A DNA stretch of 37,650 bases from Chara braunii (lineage: Eukaryota; Streptophyta; Charophyceae; Charales; Characeae). Shown in pieces: positions 20,190 to 29,629 of this stretch. Position 1 is the stretch's first letter; every line of letters begins with the position of its first letter. Location of the stretch: the NCBI GenBank assembly GCA_003427395.1, contig BFEA01000046.1, forward strand, positions 3,866,155 to 3,903,804. The letters run 5' to 3'. The position numbers were made by a program, and so were the translations under genes. The notes under the pieces were generated by a model. It was not told the DNA's origin. It saw only the letters and a list, made by a program, of their open reading frames with translations, and searched no databases.

Positions 20190-20669
20190 CCTCTCATTCT
20201 ACACCAATTGAGTTTAAGCAAGATGATCTATCTATCTTTGTGGTCCACACATAGTTCGCTGAAGGAGCCGTTCATGACCTGAGGCCATACGTGAAAAAGG
20301 GTAAGGAGACTCATGAACATCTTGACTCAGACTGGATTGCAGCGACCAAGTACCTTGAAGAGAGGGAAGAAAGAGTTAGATGAGAGGGGTACCAAGCTAA
20401 TTCGCAGCTTTGGACCCAAGCCTCCGGTGCCTTTCACTCTTACAGATGGCTCTTGCTGGGGTGATCTGGTTGATCTGGCCAAAAGGTACATTTCTCCAGC
20501 AGTGATTGATTGCGAGGCAGCGACTGAGCCTTCCGAGTTCCCGCATCTCAAACGAGGAATCTTCTCTAGGCCCTATCTTCCTACTCTGTGGGAAATGATT
20601 GACTTTCGGGTCATGTACCTTGGATGGAGGTGTTCAGAGCTAGGAGGCTTCAGGTGGCTTTACATTTAG
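20190..20669 (+). pseudogene. Unassigned coding remnant W
   Basis: Two frames join across a one-base shift near 20380. The first reads HSTPIEFKQDDLSIFVVHT, stop, FAEGAVHDLRPYVKKGKETH, EHLDSDWIAATKYLEEREER. The second reads KELDERGTKLIRSFGPKPPV, PFTLTDGSCWGDLVDLAKRY, ISPAVIDCEAATEPSEFPHL and KRGIFSRPYLPTLWEMIDFR. Codon use and amino-acid balance look like real protein, unlike nearby frames. The ORF annotated by first Met (20313) starts inside the shift and is not the true start. It lies downstream of LTR copy 1 and Y in the same orientation, so it may be the next gene of that element. I do not recognise the family. Confidence 0.5.
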
Positions 20670-21276
20670 AGGCCACAACCATAGAGAGTACGAAGGCATA
20701 GTTCAACGCACATAAAACGCACAACAGAGTGAGACATTGAGTGTGAGATTCAAAGGGATGAATGAGAACTCCTGACTAGTGCTAGCCATGCCATCTTTCA
20801 TATGTACTTCTTGAGACTATTATGAGTTATCATTCTTCCATCAGTTAACCTTGTCATGGTCGAGTCTGTCAGTCTTGCTTCTTGCATTGTTGTTTTGCTT
20901 GATGGTTGTACTTTTTGATGTTTCTATCACGGTTGTCAAAATTTGTAGGCCGACAAAATTGATGCATGCATGACGTATCAGCATTTCATGATTGTTATTT
21001 GCATGATTATCCACTGTTACGAATCAAAATAAAAGATTCATAAGACCGGGGACCGACGAAGACTGCAATTGAAGGGTCTCGCTCGAAGCCGGACGCACAC
21101 AACACGAAGAGATTTGTTTTATTTAATTTAATTTATTTATTGCATTAACATAACAAAATCATGCGTGACAACCTATTGGCTTTCCGGTCGCCTGAAGCGG
21201 TCCGACTGGAAAAAGTGCGACAGCGTGAGTGCGCCCATCCGATACAACTGTGCGTGGGGCTACATGTGTTCACAAC
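20670..21276. other. No gene recognised
   Basis: AT-rich with a TTTAATTTAATTTATTTATT stretch near 21120. The right part grades into a degenerate first unit of the 41-bp minisatellite (about 21249). No convincing frame. Confidence 0.5.
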
Positions 21277-21480
21277 AGTGCGTAGGGATCGCACGTGTGC
21301 GTGCACCCGTTCTTGACAGTGCGCAGGGGTCGCGAGAGTGTGTGCACCCCTTCTCCACATTTCGCAGGGGTCGCGCACATGCGTGCACTCGTTCTCCATA
21401 GTGCGCAGGCGCCGCGCACGTGTGTGCGCCCGTTCTCGACAGCGCGCAGGGGTCGCACACGCGCATGCGCCTGTGAGCGT
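21277..21480. repeat. 41-bp minisatellite, about five units
   Basis: Units start at exactly 21277, 21318, 21359, 21400 and 21441, each close to AGTGCGCAGGGGTCGCGCAC followed by GTGTGTGCACCCGTTCTCGAC. The unit length is not a multiple of three, so each strand shows several Cys/Arg/His/Ala-rich frames at once (for example 21145-21466 minus and 21165-21726 plus); none is likely to be a gene. Rich in CpG and in alternating GTGCGC. Confidence 0.92.
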
Positions 21481-22656
21481 TACCGACGCTCTTTCCTCTT
21501 ACGTGAGTATTCCCCTGATCGCCTCCTCCCTATGCGTGCCCCCTCCGTGCGTGCGGTAGTCCATTCGTTCCTTGTGCGTTTCCTACTCGTGTATGCGAGA
21601 AGTGCCTTCACTCGGAGCCCTTTTCGACTTTTATGTTGTGCAGGGCTCCACCTCCTAGGCTCTCCACTCTTCGGAGGTTGCCCACGAGTTGCCGCGCCCC
21701 GGTACCGGGTCTGTGCCCGAGCCTGATTGGGCCCCCGAAAGGTTTCTAACGACGGGGGTCATTTCCTCGGGAAGTGGGCCTTTTGCAGCGCCCCGGAACC
21801 GAGGCTACTCCCGGGCCTGTCGCGGGCCTACTTGGGCCTAGGTGGTCCCCCATGCTCAAGCTGTACTAGCCCTTGAGAAAATCGAGCAGGGCCCCCCGAA
21901 ATTATAGGCCATAAGGCCCATTTCCGAGCCTTAGGCCGGGAACCTCTTTTCCTTGGCGCCAAGGCCCGCCTAAAAGGCCGGTCTCCGTCATCACCAACGC
22001 AAGGTATTCCCGGGATTTGGTCACTCGTGGTAACTTCGGAAGCTGCCACTGCTCGAGATGCTCGAAGCTTTGCGTCAAGGGCCCGACGCCCTTTTCCTTC
22101 TGGCTTTTCACCGACCCTTGGTGCAATTAAAGCCCTTCATGGTGGTGCCCTTTGTTCCGAGCCCTTGGCAATCTTCTTGTTGCGGTAGTTACGCCCGTAT
22201 TCCCCCAGGCAAGGATGTGCCCTCCCATGTCCATGGTTCCATTCTCTCCAGATATCGCGACCGGTACTCATGGTGTTGTTCTGTTGGCATAATTTCCGGA
22301 TCCCGGTAGCGGTCCTTGCCGGTAAAGTAAGTGAGCCGGGCCCTTGCCAAGACCCCTTATTGAGGAAGTAAAGGGCGGCATAAGGCTGGAGCCGCCCGAC
22401 AACGCGCATAGCTGGCAGCTGCCCAGATTCAAACCCTGGCAGGAGCATGCATCCCGGATCTTGATAAAGATAATCCAGGAGTGGGGCGGGGCAGGGCAGT
22501 GGGGCAAACCCTAGCGCGTTCGTGTGTGGCGGCCTTGGCCTTGGCGCGCAAATGCACGCATCGTGGCGACACTCTCTCTTTCCTCGCCACCTGTAGCTCC
22601 CTTGCTGTTGCATGTTTCTACGCTGTTTTTATCATAAAACACTAAAAAAACAAGTC
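21481..22656. other. GC-rich, GGCC-rich DNA with no recognised gene
   Basis: Numerous GGGCC, GGCC and CCCGGG words (for example around 21720-21990). Overlapping open frames occur on both strands, the longest being 158 codons at 22137-22613 (minus), without domains. A tRNA-like B-box word near 22430 was considered and rejected. Confidence 0.45.
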
Positions 22657-22676
22657 AAAACCCGTTCTCGGGTTTT
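22657..22676. repeat. Perfect hairpin, 8-bp stem and 4-base loop
   Basis: AAAACCCG-TTCT-CGGGTTTT. It lies just before the orientation-switching minisatellite; a TATATAAG word follows at about 22683. No role can be assigned. Confidence 0.75.
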
Positions 22677-22739
22677 ACACCGTATATAAGTCTGTGGTGG
22701 GTGGGAACGGGGAACGTTCCTGATGTGGTACCAGTGTGG

Positions 22740-23818
22740 CGGACCCGCCGGTGGGCATGCGTTTCAAGTAGGCGTACATTTCTAGTTGGCGTGGTTTTCT
22801 AGTGGGTATTGGTTTCAAGTTGGCGTGGTTTCTAGTGGGTTTGGGCTACTAAGGGGCATAGGTTTCCAGTTCGCATTGGTTTCTACTTCGCGTGGGTCTC
22901 TAGTTCGCGTGGGATTGAATGCCCACTATAGTTTCTAGTTGGTATTGATTTATACTTGGAGTGGATTTCTAATGAGTTTCTAGTGGTTTTCTAGTGGGTT
23001 TCTAGTGAGCATTGGCTTCTTGTTGGCGTGGTTTTGAGGTGGGTTTCGTTACTAGTGGTTGTGAGTCTCTACGGCTGATTGGGGTCGTGTGTTTCTGGTG
23101 GGCATTGGTTTATAGTTGGCGTGGTTCTGTAGTCGGTCTGGTTTACTAGTGACCATGGGTTTCTAGAAGGTATTCGTTCCTAATTGGCATGGTTTTCTGG
23201 TGGGTTTGGGTTACTATTGGGCGTGGTTTTGGGTTACTAGTGGGCGGGGGTTTGGGTTAGGAAACCACGCCAACCAGAAACTAATACCGCCTAGAAACCC
23301 ACGCCCACTTGTAACCCAAACTCACTAGAAACCCACGCCCACTAGTAACCCAAACCCACTAGAAACCCACAACAAATCCACCCCAACCAGAAACTCAAAC
23401 CCACAAGAAACCCACGCCAACTAGAAACCAATGCCCACTAGAAAATATCGGTTACTAGCAAATCAATGCACACTAGAAAACCACGCCAACTAGTAACCCA
23501 AACCCACAAAAACCCACGCCTACTATTAACCCAAACCCACCTGAAAACCATGCCAACTAGAAACCAATGCCAACTAGAAACCAATGCCAACTAGAAACCA
23601 ATGCCAACTAGAAACCAATGCCAACTAGAAACCCACGTCCACTAGTAACCCAAACCCACGAGAAACCCACTACAAAACCACGCCAACTAGAAAACCAAAC
23701 CTGCTAGAAAACCATGCGGTGTGAGTTTTAGAGGGTTTCCAGTAAGTAACCAATGCCCACTAGAGGCATGGGTTTCTAGTCAGCATTGGTTTGTAGTTGG
23801 GGTGGGTTACTTGTAGTT
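22740..23818. repeat. Orientation-switching minisatellite (GGGTTTCTAGTTGGCGTGG type)
   Basis: From about 22740 to 23257 the plus strand carries units like GGTTTCTAGTTGGCGTGG and GGGTTACTAGTGGGC. From about 23262 to 23715 it carries the reverse complement (CCACGCCAACTAGAAACC, GCCCACTAGTAACCC). From about 23725 to 23818 it returns to the first orientation. The units are 15-20 bp, alternate in two types and are variably diverged; the best conserved run is four copies of ACCAATGCCAACTAGAA near 23560-23630. The two arms could pair over several hundred bases. It ends five bases before the integrase fragment. Confidence 0.9.
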
Positions 23819-23822
23819 GTCC

Positions 23823-24425
23823 CCATTCACTCTGTGGTACGGTCGGTATACTACCTTACCAATTGAGAGCATAGTCAAGACATAGTGAAGTGAAGAGAGT
23901 GACAAATAATATTCTTTATCATAACTTCTTCAGATCAGAGTGAGACAAATATCTGAAGTTGACCAAAAGGTGATAGGTACTGTTGAGAAAATGACAACTA
24001 ACACACTATCAGATCAAGAAAGATGGAACAAGAAGAGGTACATAAGAAAAGCGAGATTAAAGGTTGGTGACATTGTCCTTCTGTTCGATAATTTTCTCGA
24101 GACTCGGTGGACGAAACGGATGGAGCTTTAGATGGTTTGTCATTACAGAATTACAAGTGAAGCAGTGGGCAAAGTCAATGAAATATCTTAGATGGATGGT
24201 TCAAGAGTTCATGATATGGTATCAGGGTCGAGACTTCGTAAGTTTATCTTCAGGGACCCTGATCTGATTTCTACAATGCAAAAAAAAAAAAAAAAAAAAG
24301 TGAGTCATCCAATAAAAGAGCGGTTTAAAAAAACTAAAAAGAAGTACAGTGAAACGTTAAGGAACTACAAGACTCAAGTTTCAGCAGACGGTGATTATTC
24401 TTGCATTATCAATTCAGTATGTTAA
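23823..24425 (+). pseudogene. Ty3/gypsy integrase C-terminal region, copy 2
   Basis: It begins PFTLWYGRYTTLPIES, the end of the integrase core (family: PFE.VYGR.P.LP). After a shift it runs VRQISEVDQKVIGTVEKMT, SDQERWNKKRYIRKARLKVG, DIVLLFDNFLETRWTKRMEL, stop (TAG 24129-24131), then a GPY/F-type segment mutated to MVCHYRITSEAVGKV, a stop, and GSRVHDMVSGSRLRKFIFRD. It goes on through an A20 run to YSETLRNYKTQVSADG. The stop after RMEL is at the same position as the stop in copy 1. The rest of pol is missing; the minisatellite abuts the left end. Confidence 0.85.
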
Positions 24426-24734
24426 TTTTCAACATGTCAATTTCGACACTAGAAATTGAGAAGAGAACCTTCAATTGATTTATATCCGTTTTCGCATGTA
24501 TATTAAAAATTTGACTATCTCTGCAAGTGACAGAAGAGTGTCATTGATGCAAAGTCACTGTTGATCCACGAGTATCAGATCCCTAAGTGGGAAACAACCG
24601 TGAGATGCAGTTGCAGTAAGAAAGTGATGGGATATCACCTTCCTAAGTATTGATGCAGTATAAAGTTCAGAGAACTCGTGATTGTCGTGCATTGAAGTGT
24701 AATCAGTATTATTTTTTATAGTGAAGATAAAGTT
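24426..24734 (+). mobile_element. Untranslated stretch between integrase and LTR
   Basis: Alignable with about 11450-11655, and no coding potential. The bases just before the LTR (GTGAAGATAAAG) are purine-rich and may be the remains of the polypurine tract that primes plus-strand synthesis; the match is weak. Confidence 0.5.
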
Positions 24735-26214
24735 TGATGGGCATAAAGAAGTTCAACTTTAATTGATCAGGAGTTGTCAGTAGAGGGACTTCATGTCTTC
24801 TGAGTAAGTTGCATGTCCGAAAAAATTATCAAAAAGATAGGTATTTAACCAGAGAGTTGTCAGAAGAGGGACTTGGTTTCTCGACTAGGTTGTCTATCTT
24901 ATCTCAGATGAAGGAAGGGACCTCTCTGAGACTAATATCTCTATATTTCCTTGACGCTGACGAGAGGTCTCTTGAAATTATTCTCAGATGAGGAAAGGGA
25001 CATCTCTAGGATCAACACTTTATATTTCTTGAGGTTGAAGAGAGATCTTTTGGAAATACATTGTCGATTGTTGTTTGTCGATGTTCAGTGTCTCTTGAGA
25101 CTGAATGGATGTCTCTTGATAAATGTTTATTAAGTTATTTGGGGCATATACGGTCTGCTTGTGGGTTTTGACAAACTTGTTTGACTGTCTGTATCTGAGG
25201 TTTCTTCCTTAACCCAAGATATGTTGGTTGTTGGGGTTAGTAAGAGCCTTACTGCAGTAGGTTGCAATCTTGTGGGGTCGGCAGGTCCCCGACTCAAGTG
25301 TCGAACTCCATAGTTGACTAAGGTCCCTGACTCAAGTGTCGAACTCCATAGTTAACTAAGGCTAAGACTTCGGGAATCTGGTCTGTGAAGTCAAAAGGGC
25401 TCAGTTGGAACCCTACCGCAGTCAGACTTGCAATCAACTGGGTTCGCCAGAGCCCAAATCATAGTTAGACAGGATCGTACGTTCAAAATTTGGGAAGAGG
25501 AGTCAGAACCCCAGACCGAAAACTGGTGGGTGAGTCGGTCTCCGACCACCGTGGTCAAATTCGGATATAGGACAATTGGTCAGATGGGAGGTCTGTTGTC
25601 GTACGGTGACCAGACCCGCTATAGTCTGGGTGTCCTAGCCTGAGGCACGTCAAATGGTCATCATGCTCGAGTAGTGGGTATGGTGGTCCTAACCTGGAGC
25701 CAGGTTAAAGGGGTTGTCAAGACAAAAAGTTTGATTAGTCCTAGCCTTAGGCGGACCGAATGAGGGATGTTAGGCTGACGGGAGATCTGTCACCCCTGGC
25801 GAGCGGTGGGCCAAAACCAAGGCAATCAATAAATTTTGGGTGTGATGAATTATTTATATTATTTATTATTTTATTATGGGTTTTTATTTTTTAAAATTTT
25901 ATCTAATTAGTACTTTATGACTGTTTGTTAGAGAGCAGTTTGTTGGGATCATGCTTGCTGGTTTGTGGAACTTGCGGTTTTGCAGGTTTATGCAGGTTCA
26001 TCTACAGTTCCCTTACCATAAAAAATTAAAGAGGTTTGGTACCCCTCTTTATCTGTCTGAGAAGTTGTGAGCACACCTCACCCAAATCAGAGAAAGAGAA
26101 TGGGGTTTAGTAACCCCCCCAATCGCTTGAGAAGTTGAGAAGACACCTCACCCAGGCAGAGAATAAGAAAAAAAGTTTGATATGCGTTACCCCTGTATTG
26201 CTGTCAGCGAATGC
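24735..26214 (+). mobile_element. LTR of a Ty3/gypsy-type element, copy 2
   Basis: About 1.48 kb, co-linear with 18096-19586 over its full length with many transitions. An extra about 36-bp duplication of GACTCAAGTGTCGAACTCCAT lies near 25290-25350. The A/T-rich stretch near 25850-25900 and the terminal about 70-bp repeats (from 26030) are conserved. On its left is an integrase end and on its right a PBS and Y leader, so the LTR has both a pol side and a gag side. Confidence 0.78.
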
Positions 26215-26224
26215 TAATGCCAGA
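26215..26224 (+). promoter_or_regulatory. Degraded tRNA-Met primer-binding site next to LTR copy 2
   Basis: TAATGCCAGA occupies the position of TGGTATCAGA in copy 1 and shares the following ATTGA. All four differences are transitions, as expected for methylated, decaying repeats. It would not be recognised without copy 1. Confidence 0.5.
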
Positions 26225-26591
26225 TTGATAGTATCCCTGAAGTCACGCTCTGGAATAAAAGATGAGGTAACTTTTTCACTGCAGAAGTCAAAGGACAATT
26301 CAGACTTAAAGACAACGAAAAGTCAAAATCAATTGCAGATGACAAAATTGAAAGATAATTTTTTTTTAATTATTATTTGATGGTCGACAGAGTGGCCTGG
26401 TTCACGAGAAACCAGCATTCCCGGCCTCAAGGTATCCAAACGCTTAATTTAGGGGATGCCAAAGAACGTTATGAAGTATGGAATGGACAGAGAAATCAAG
26501 AGAAGAAAAATGTTCAAAAATTCAAAGAAAATATGGAGTATAGTGAGGAGAGAAAAAATACAGCAGAGAGTACAACCAAAGAAGAAGCCAC
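26225..26591 (+). mobile_element. Leader of the second element, then Lys/Glu-rich unassigned DNA
   Basis: 26225-26400 matches the DNA after the PBS in copy 1 (AGGTAAC near 26265, GAAAG.TAA..TTTTT...TTGAT near 26350, GCGGCTGACAAGCGGG versus ATGGTCGACAGAGTGG) and stops where Y should begin its C-terminal block. After that a frame (26377-26697) rich in Lys, Glu, Asn and Thr runs into the antisense gag-like copy; its first part has no recognised domain. Confidence 0.45.
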
Positions 26592-26930
26592 TTATACGAC
26601 AGAGGGCGATGGTGCAGGCACTAACGCCTCGGTTACTACTGGGGTAGTACATACTATAGAGGAATATAAAGGGGGGGATGTACTACGGGTGTCGTAGCGC
26701 GCCTCATATTTCTTCTTAGAATATTTTATCCTTGTTGGAGATGCAATTCTTTCGTACCACCCGGGTAATGAGTGATGTGGGTAAACCCTTGAGTGGGTCT
26801 TGTACCAATATCTCTCTTCTTCCTCCGTCTCTAAACTGAAGTGTTTTCTGGCACGTGGAGGGGGCTCCTCGGAAGCCTTAACTCCTCTTTCACCTCTCCC
26901 TCTTCCCTGACCCCGACGAGTTTCACTCAT
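26592..26930 (-). pseudogene. gag-like ORF, copy 2 (minus strand)
   Basis: 112 codons, open throughout: MSETRRGQGRGRGERGVKAS, EEPPPRARKHFSLETEEEER, YWYKTHSRVYPHHSLPGWYE, then SP.RIKYSKKKYEARYD and a Ser/Thr/Pro/Val tail. It aligns with 17515-17880 from the first Met to the tail, including the start context after a CT-rich leader (27060-26935 on this strand). Compared with copy 1 it lacks the TAG. The stop at 26592 is probably just the end of the surviving copy. Role inferred only: an Arg/Gly-rich, gag-type protein of an unclassified element. Confidence 0.55.
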
Positions 26931-27815
26931 AGTGCATGACGGAGTTGTGACTGAAGAGAAAGTGAAAAGAAAAAGGAAGTGGTCATGGAGATAGGGATTA
27001 AGGGAAATACTGAAATAATAATAGTAACATACTGCGAAAAGAAGAAAAAAAAAAAGAATGTATTAGCTATTGGAAGCGCTGTCGAACACATCTGTCCGGC
27101 ACCGCACAGGGCAGCGCGGGACCCTCCCGGCCGTGACACGCAGGAGTCGGTTCTTAATCCTCGTCGCGAATATACATGGGGCTTCCGCAAGCTGCTCTGG
27201 CCGAATGCACCAGCCATACCTCTCGCGAGCCCCTACGACAGGATAGGGCCTACGAGAGGCACGACTTACCTCCACGTTACGGAAGTTGTCACCTCCCTTC
27301 GGTGGGCGTATCCCCGCCGAGCTACCGGTCCACAGTACGAAAGATAATCACCTGCAATCGTAGAGGTGAACCAACCGATGACGTTTCTCGTCCGCTGTAG
27401 CATAGGGGGTACGCGCGGTAGTACGCCTCTATCGGACCCGCACACGAATCGACATCTTGGGGGGCTGAAGTTACAAGCGCGACCCGTCGTCGGTCAACTA
27501 GGACGCATCCCACACACCACGCGCACACCACTATAAAGAACATAAAAAAAAGACACACACACATATACACATACATATACTGAAAGACAGAGGACAAACA
27601 ACGCGGCAACAGTCCCAATCTCTTAGTAGTCATCCCATAACTTTCCGATGCGGAAATCGGATAGGCGTCGCGCACGGGGCTTAGTATAAAACCGCGCGGA
27701 CGCAGGGCTAGCTCATATCGACTCACAATGCAAGCATACGCAAGCAGTCGCAATGATGGCGTACTATATAGTACCTATACTTATGCGATCCTCGTTAATC
27801 TCGAGGGTTGCATTT

Positions 27816-27831
27816 CGACACTCAAGTGTCG
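27816..27831. repeat. Perfect hairpin, 7-bp stem
   Basis: CGACACT-CA-AGTGTCG, with a second ACACT..CTTGAG copy just after. Short; could be chance. Confidence 0.5.
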
Positions 27832-27968
27832 GCTGACACTCGCCTTGAGGGATTTATCTCTCGACGCTCGACAACCGCCAAGTGAGGTTGAAAACCACAC
27901 CCTCTTCTGCACCCTGCGGAGAGTGGGTGGTACACAGGTTCATACCTGTGGTGGCAATCGTCTCTTAT

Positions 27969-28000
27969 GACCCTGGAGACCAACTCCATCATCCAGGGTC
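27969..28000. repeat. Inverted repeat with 9-bp arms
   Basis: GACCCTGGA at 27969-27977 and TCCAGGGTC at 27992-28000, with a 14-base loop. No poly-T follows, so a Pol III or bacterial-type terminator reading is not supported. Confidence 0.55.
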
Positions 28001-28060
28001 TGCAAAGAAGTCAAGGGGTTTGACTTTGACGGCTGCCACTGACTCTAACGTCCAACTATA

Positions 28061-28789
28061 AAAATTAACAAGCAAAATCAATCAATAAATAAATAAATAT
28101 CCCAACACTCATCAAATCAGGATTCGAGATAACAACAAAAGAAGGGGAAAACATAAACCCATCAGGTATGCAGATCGTGCATCTCATGGTTGTCATTCTC
28201 ACTGACTCCAAAGTACGGCTCATATACCAAGCTCCAAATACTAACCTGCATAAAACACAGACACACACAATAACCACATTGTCATACACCAATGTGGTCG
28301 ACTTTACTGTTCTCTGTAACTCACACCACGCCTCACACACTCAATCCCCAGTTATAGTAAAACTTTTCATAAATCTCATAATTTTTTTATGATGGCCATT
28401 AAAAGAGGTCCGGTTAAAACCCTCAAATAAAACATATCAAATCTCAGGGCTAAGGCAATCAGGTTGAGGTACAGGTGTAAGCAAAGTTGTATGGTGAGCG
28501 GACGACTCGGCGATCAACCAACCGACTTGTTATCAGTGATAACTGAAGATGATCATTTCAAGATCAAGCTGAAACTTAGTCCAAATCCTAGACCGAATGT
28601 TCCAAAGAAGGTTTGTATCATAAGACAGGTTAATGCCCAAGCTAAATCATCACTGTATGGAGAAAAAAAACCCATGACACATTCTCACTCAAGACTCTCC
28701 TAATAATCAAGCCTCGGTCTATCTCTAAGCCACTACCGAAAGAAAGGTAAACCTATGACAAAATTTCCCCCACACAGAGTGGATCACCC
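28061..28789. other. Unassigned; may be the leader of a minus-strand element
   Basis: No gene. If the PBS at 28790-28798 is real, the internal region of that element starts here and runs leftwards, but neither gag nor any other motif was found in minus-strand frames. Confidence 0.3.
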
Positions 28790-28798
28790 GAGTCGCCA
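28790..28798 (-). promoter_or_regulatory. Possible tRNA-Arg primer-binding site
   Basis: The minus strand reads TGGCGACTC, the first nine bases of the tRNA-Arg-type PBS used by Tat/Ogre-like plant Ty3/gypsy elements. The following bases (GGGTGATCC) do not continue the match I would expect. Two bases to its right, on the plus strand, a segment begins TGTCAAAATA, as an LTR end should. Confidence 0.4.
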
Positions 28799-28829
28799 CC
28801 TGTCAAAATATAATCTCTCCCCTAAACTT

Positions 28830-29370
28830 AAGAAAATTTCGGCAGCGCTTCCCGCAGGAAAAGTATCTTTCCAGAATTTATATTAGCCTAAATATGAAAA
28901 CAAAAATAATCTTCAACCTTCCAAAGTCAAATTTTGTCAAACTCCCTGAATTAGCAAAAATTTGGGTAGCACTCCCGCTAGAAAAGGAGACTTCCCAGGT
29001 TCTTACTAAGCCATATAAAAAAAATCAGACAAGTTGAACTTTGAAAAGTCAAATTTTGGCAGCGCTTCCCGTAGAAAAATTAGCTTACCAAAATTTATAC
29101 AAAGCTAAGTTCGGAATTTTGACTTCTCAAGGTCCAATTTTGTCTAAGTTCCTGAATTAGCAAAAATATGGGCAACACTCTCTTTAGAAAAAAAGACTCT
29201 CCATATTTTTACTAAGTCATATATAAAAGTCAGATTAACTGAACTTTGAAAAGACAAAATATGACTAACTCCTTGGTTTTGTAGAAATTTCGGCACCGCT
29301 TCCCGTAGAGAAAGTAGCTAACCAAGAGTTATACAAGACCAAGTATAATAAATGCTCCCAGAAAATGCAG
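28830..29370. repeat. Alternating A/B tandem repeat, about 215-240 bp per pair
   Basis: Type A (TTTCGGCAGCGCTTCCCGTAG, then AAAGTAGCTTACCAAAATTTATAC) occurs near 28838, 29055 and 29290. Type B (AAATTTGGGTAGCACTCCCGC, then TAGAAAAGGAGACTT) occurs near 28968 and 29165. Types A and B resemble each other, so an older about 110-bp unit probably duplicated before the pair was amplified. Confidence 0.8.
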
Positions 29371-29629
29371 AAATCGAACGAAGTAAAAAATAAACTTAGC
29401 TCATAAAATGCAGAAATTGAAATTAACTCCTATGGCTCTAGCACGTGGCAAGCAACTAAAGTAACTACCTACCAAACTAAAACTTAGACTAAGTAGTGGT
29501 CGCACTCAGTGATATGCAGGTCAAACCACAAAGGTAAGTACTCTCACTATCCCATGTTCATTTATATAAAATAGTTCATGAACATTCAGGTAATCCAACC
29601 CTTATACCCAACTTACATATGGCACAAGT

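Larger units (their letters stand above)
26931..28060. other. Leader of the gag-like copy, then unassigned DNA
   Basis: Only the leader (26931-27060) can be tied to anything. The TATA-bearing segment of the 15.57-17.34 kb repeat is not visible here, so this copy either has another promoter or is truncated. 27060-27520 is CpG-rich with no domain in its frames (up to 143 codons). A CACACACATATACACATACATATAC stretch lies near 27554-27580. Confidence 0.4.

Noticed and set aside
21145-21726. Cys/Arg-rich ORFs of 62-143 codons on both strands
   Set aside because: They are frames through a 41-bp minisatellite whose period rotates the frame, so every frame looks repetitive and open.
22380-22470. tRNA gene or tRNA-derived SINE suggested by a GGTTTGAATCT word on the minus strand
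   Set aside because: The T-arm does not pair over five bases around a seven-base loop, and no acceptor stem or A box could be placed.
27969-28000. Transcription terminator hairpin
   Set aside because: There is no poly-T after the stem, and such terminators are not used in the eukaryotic setting the window suggests.
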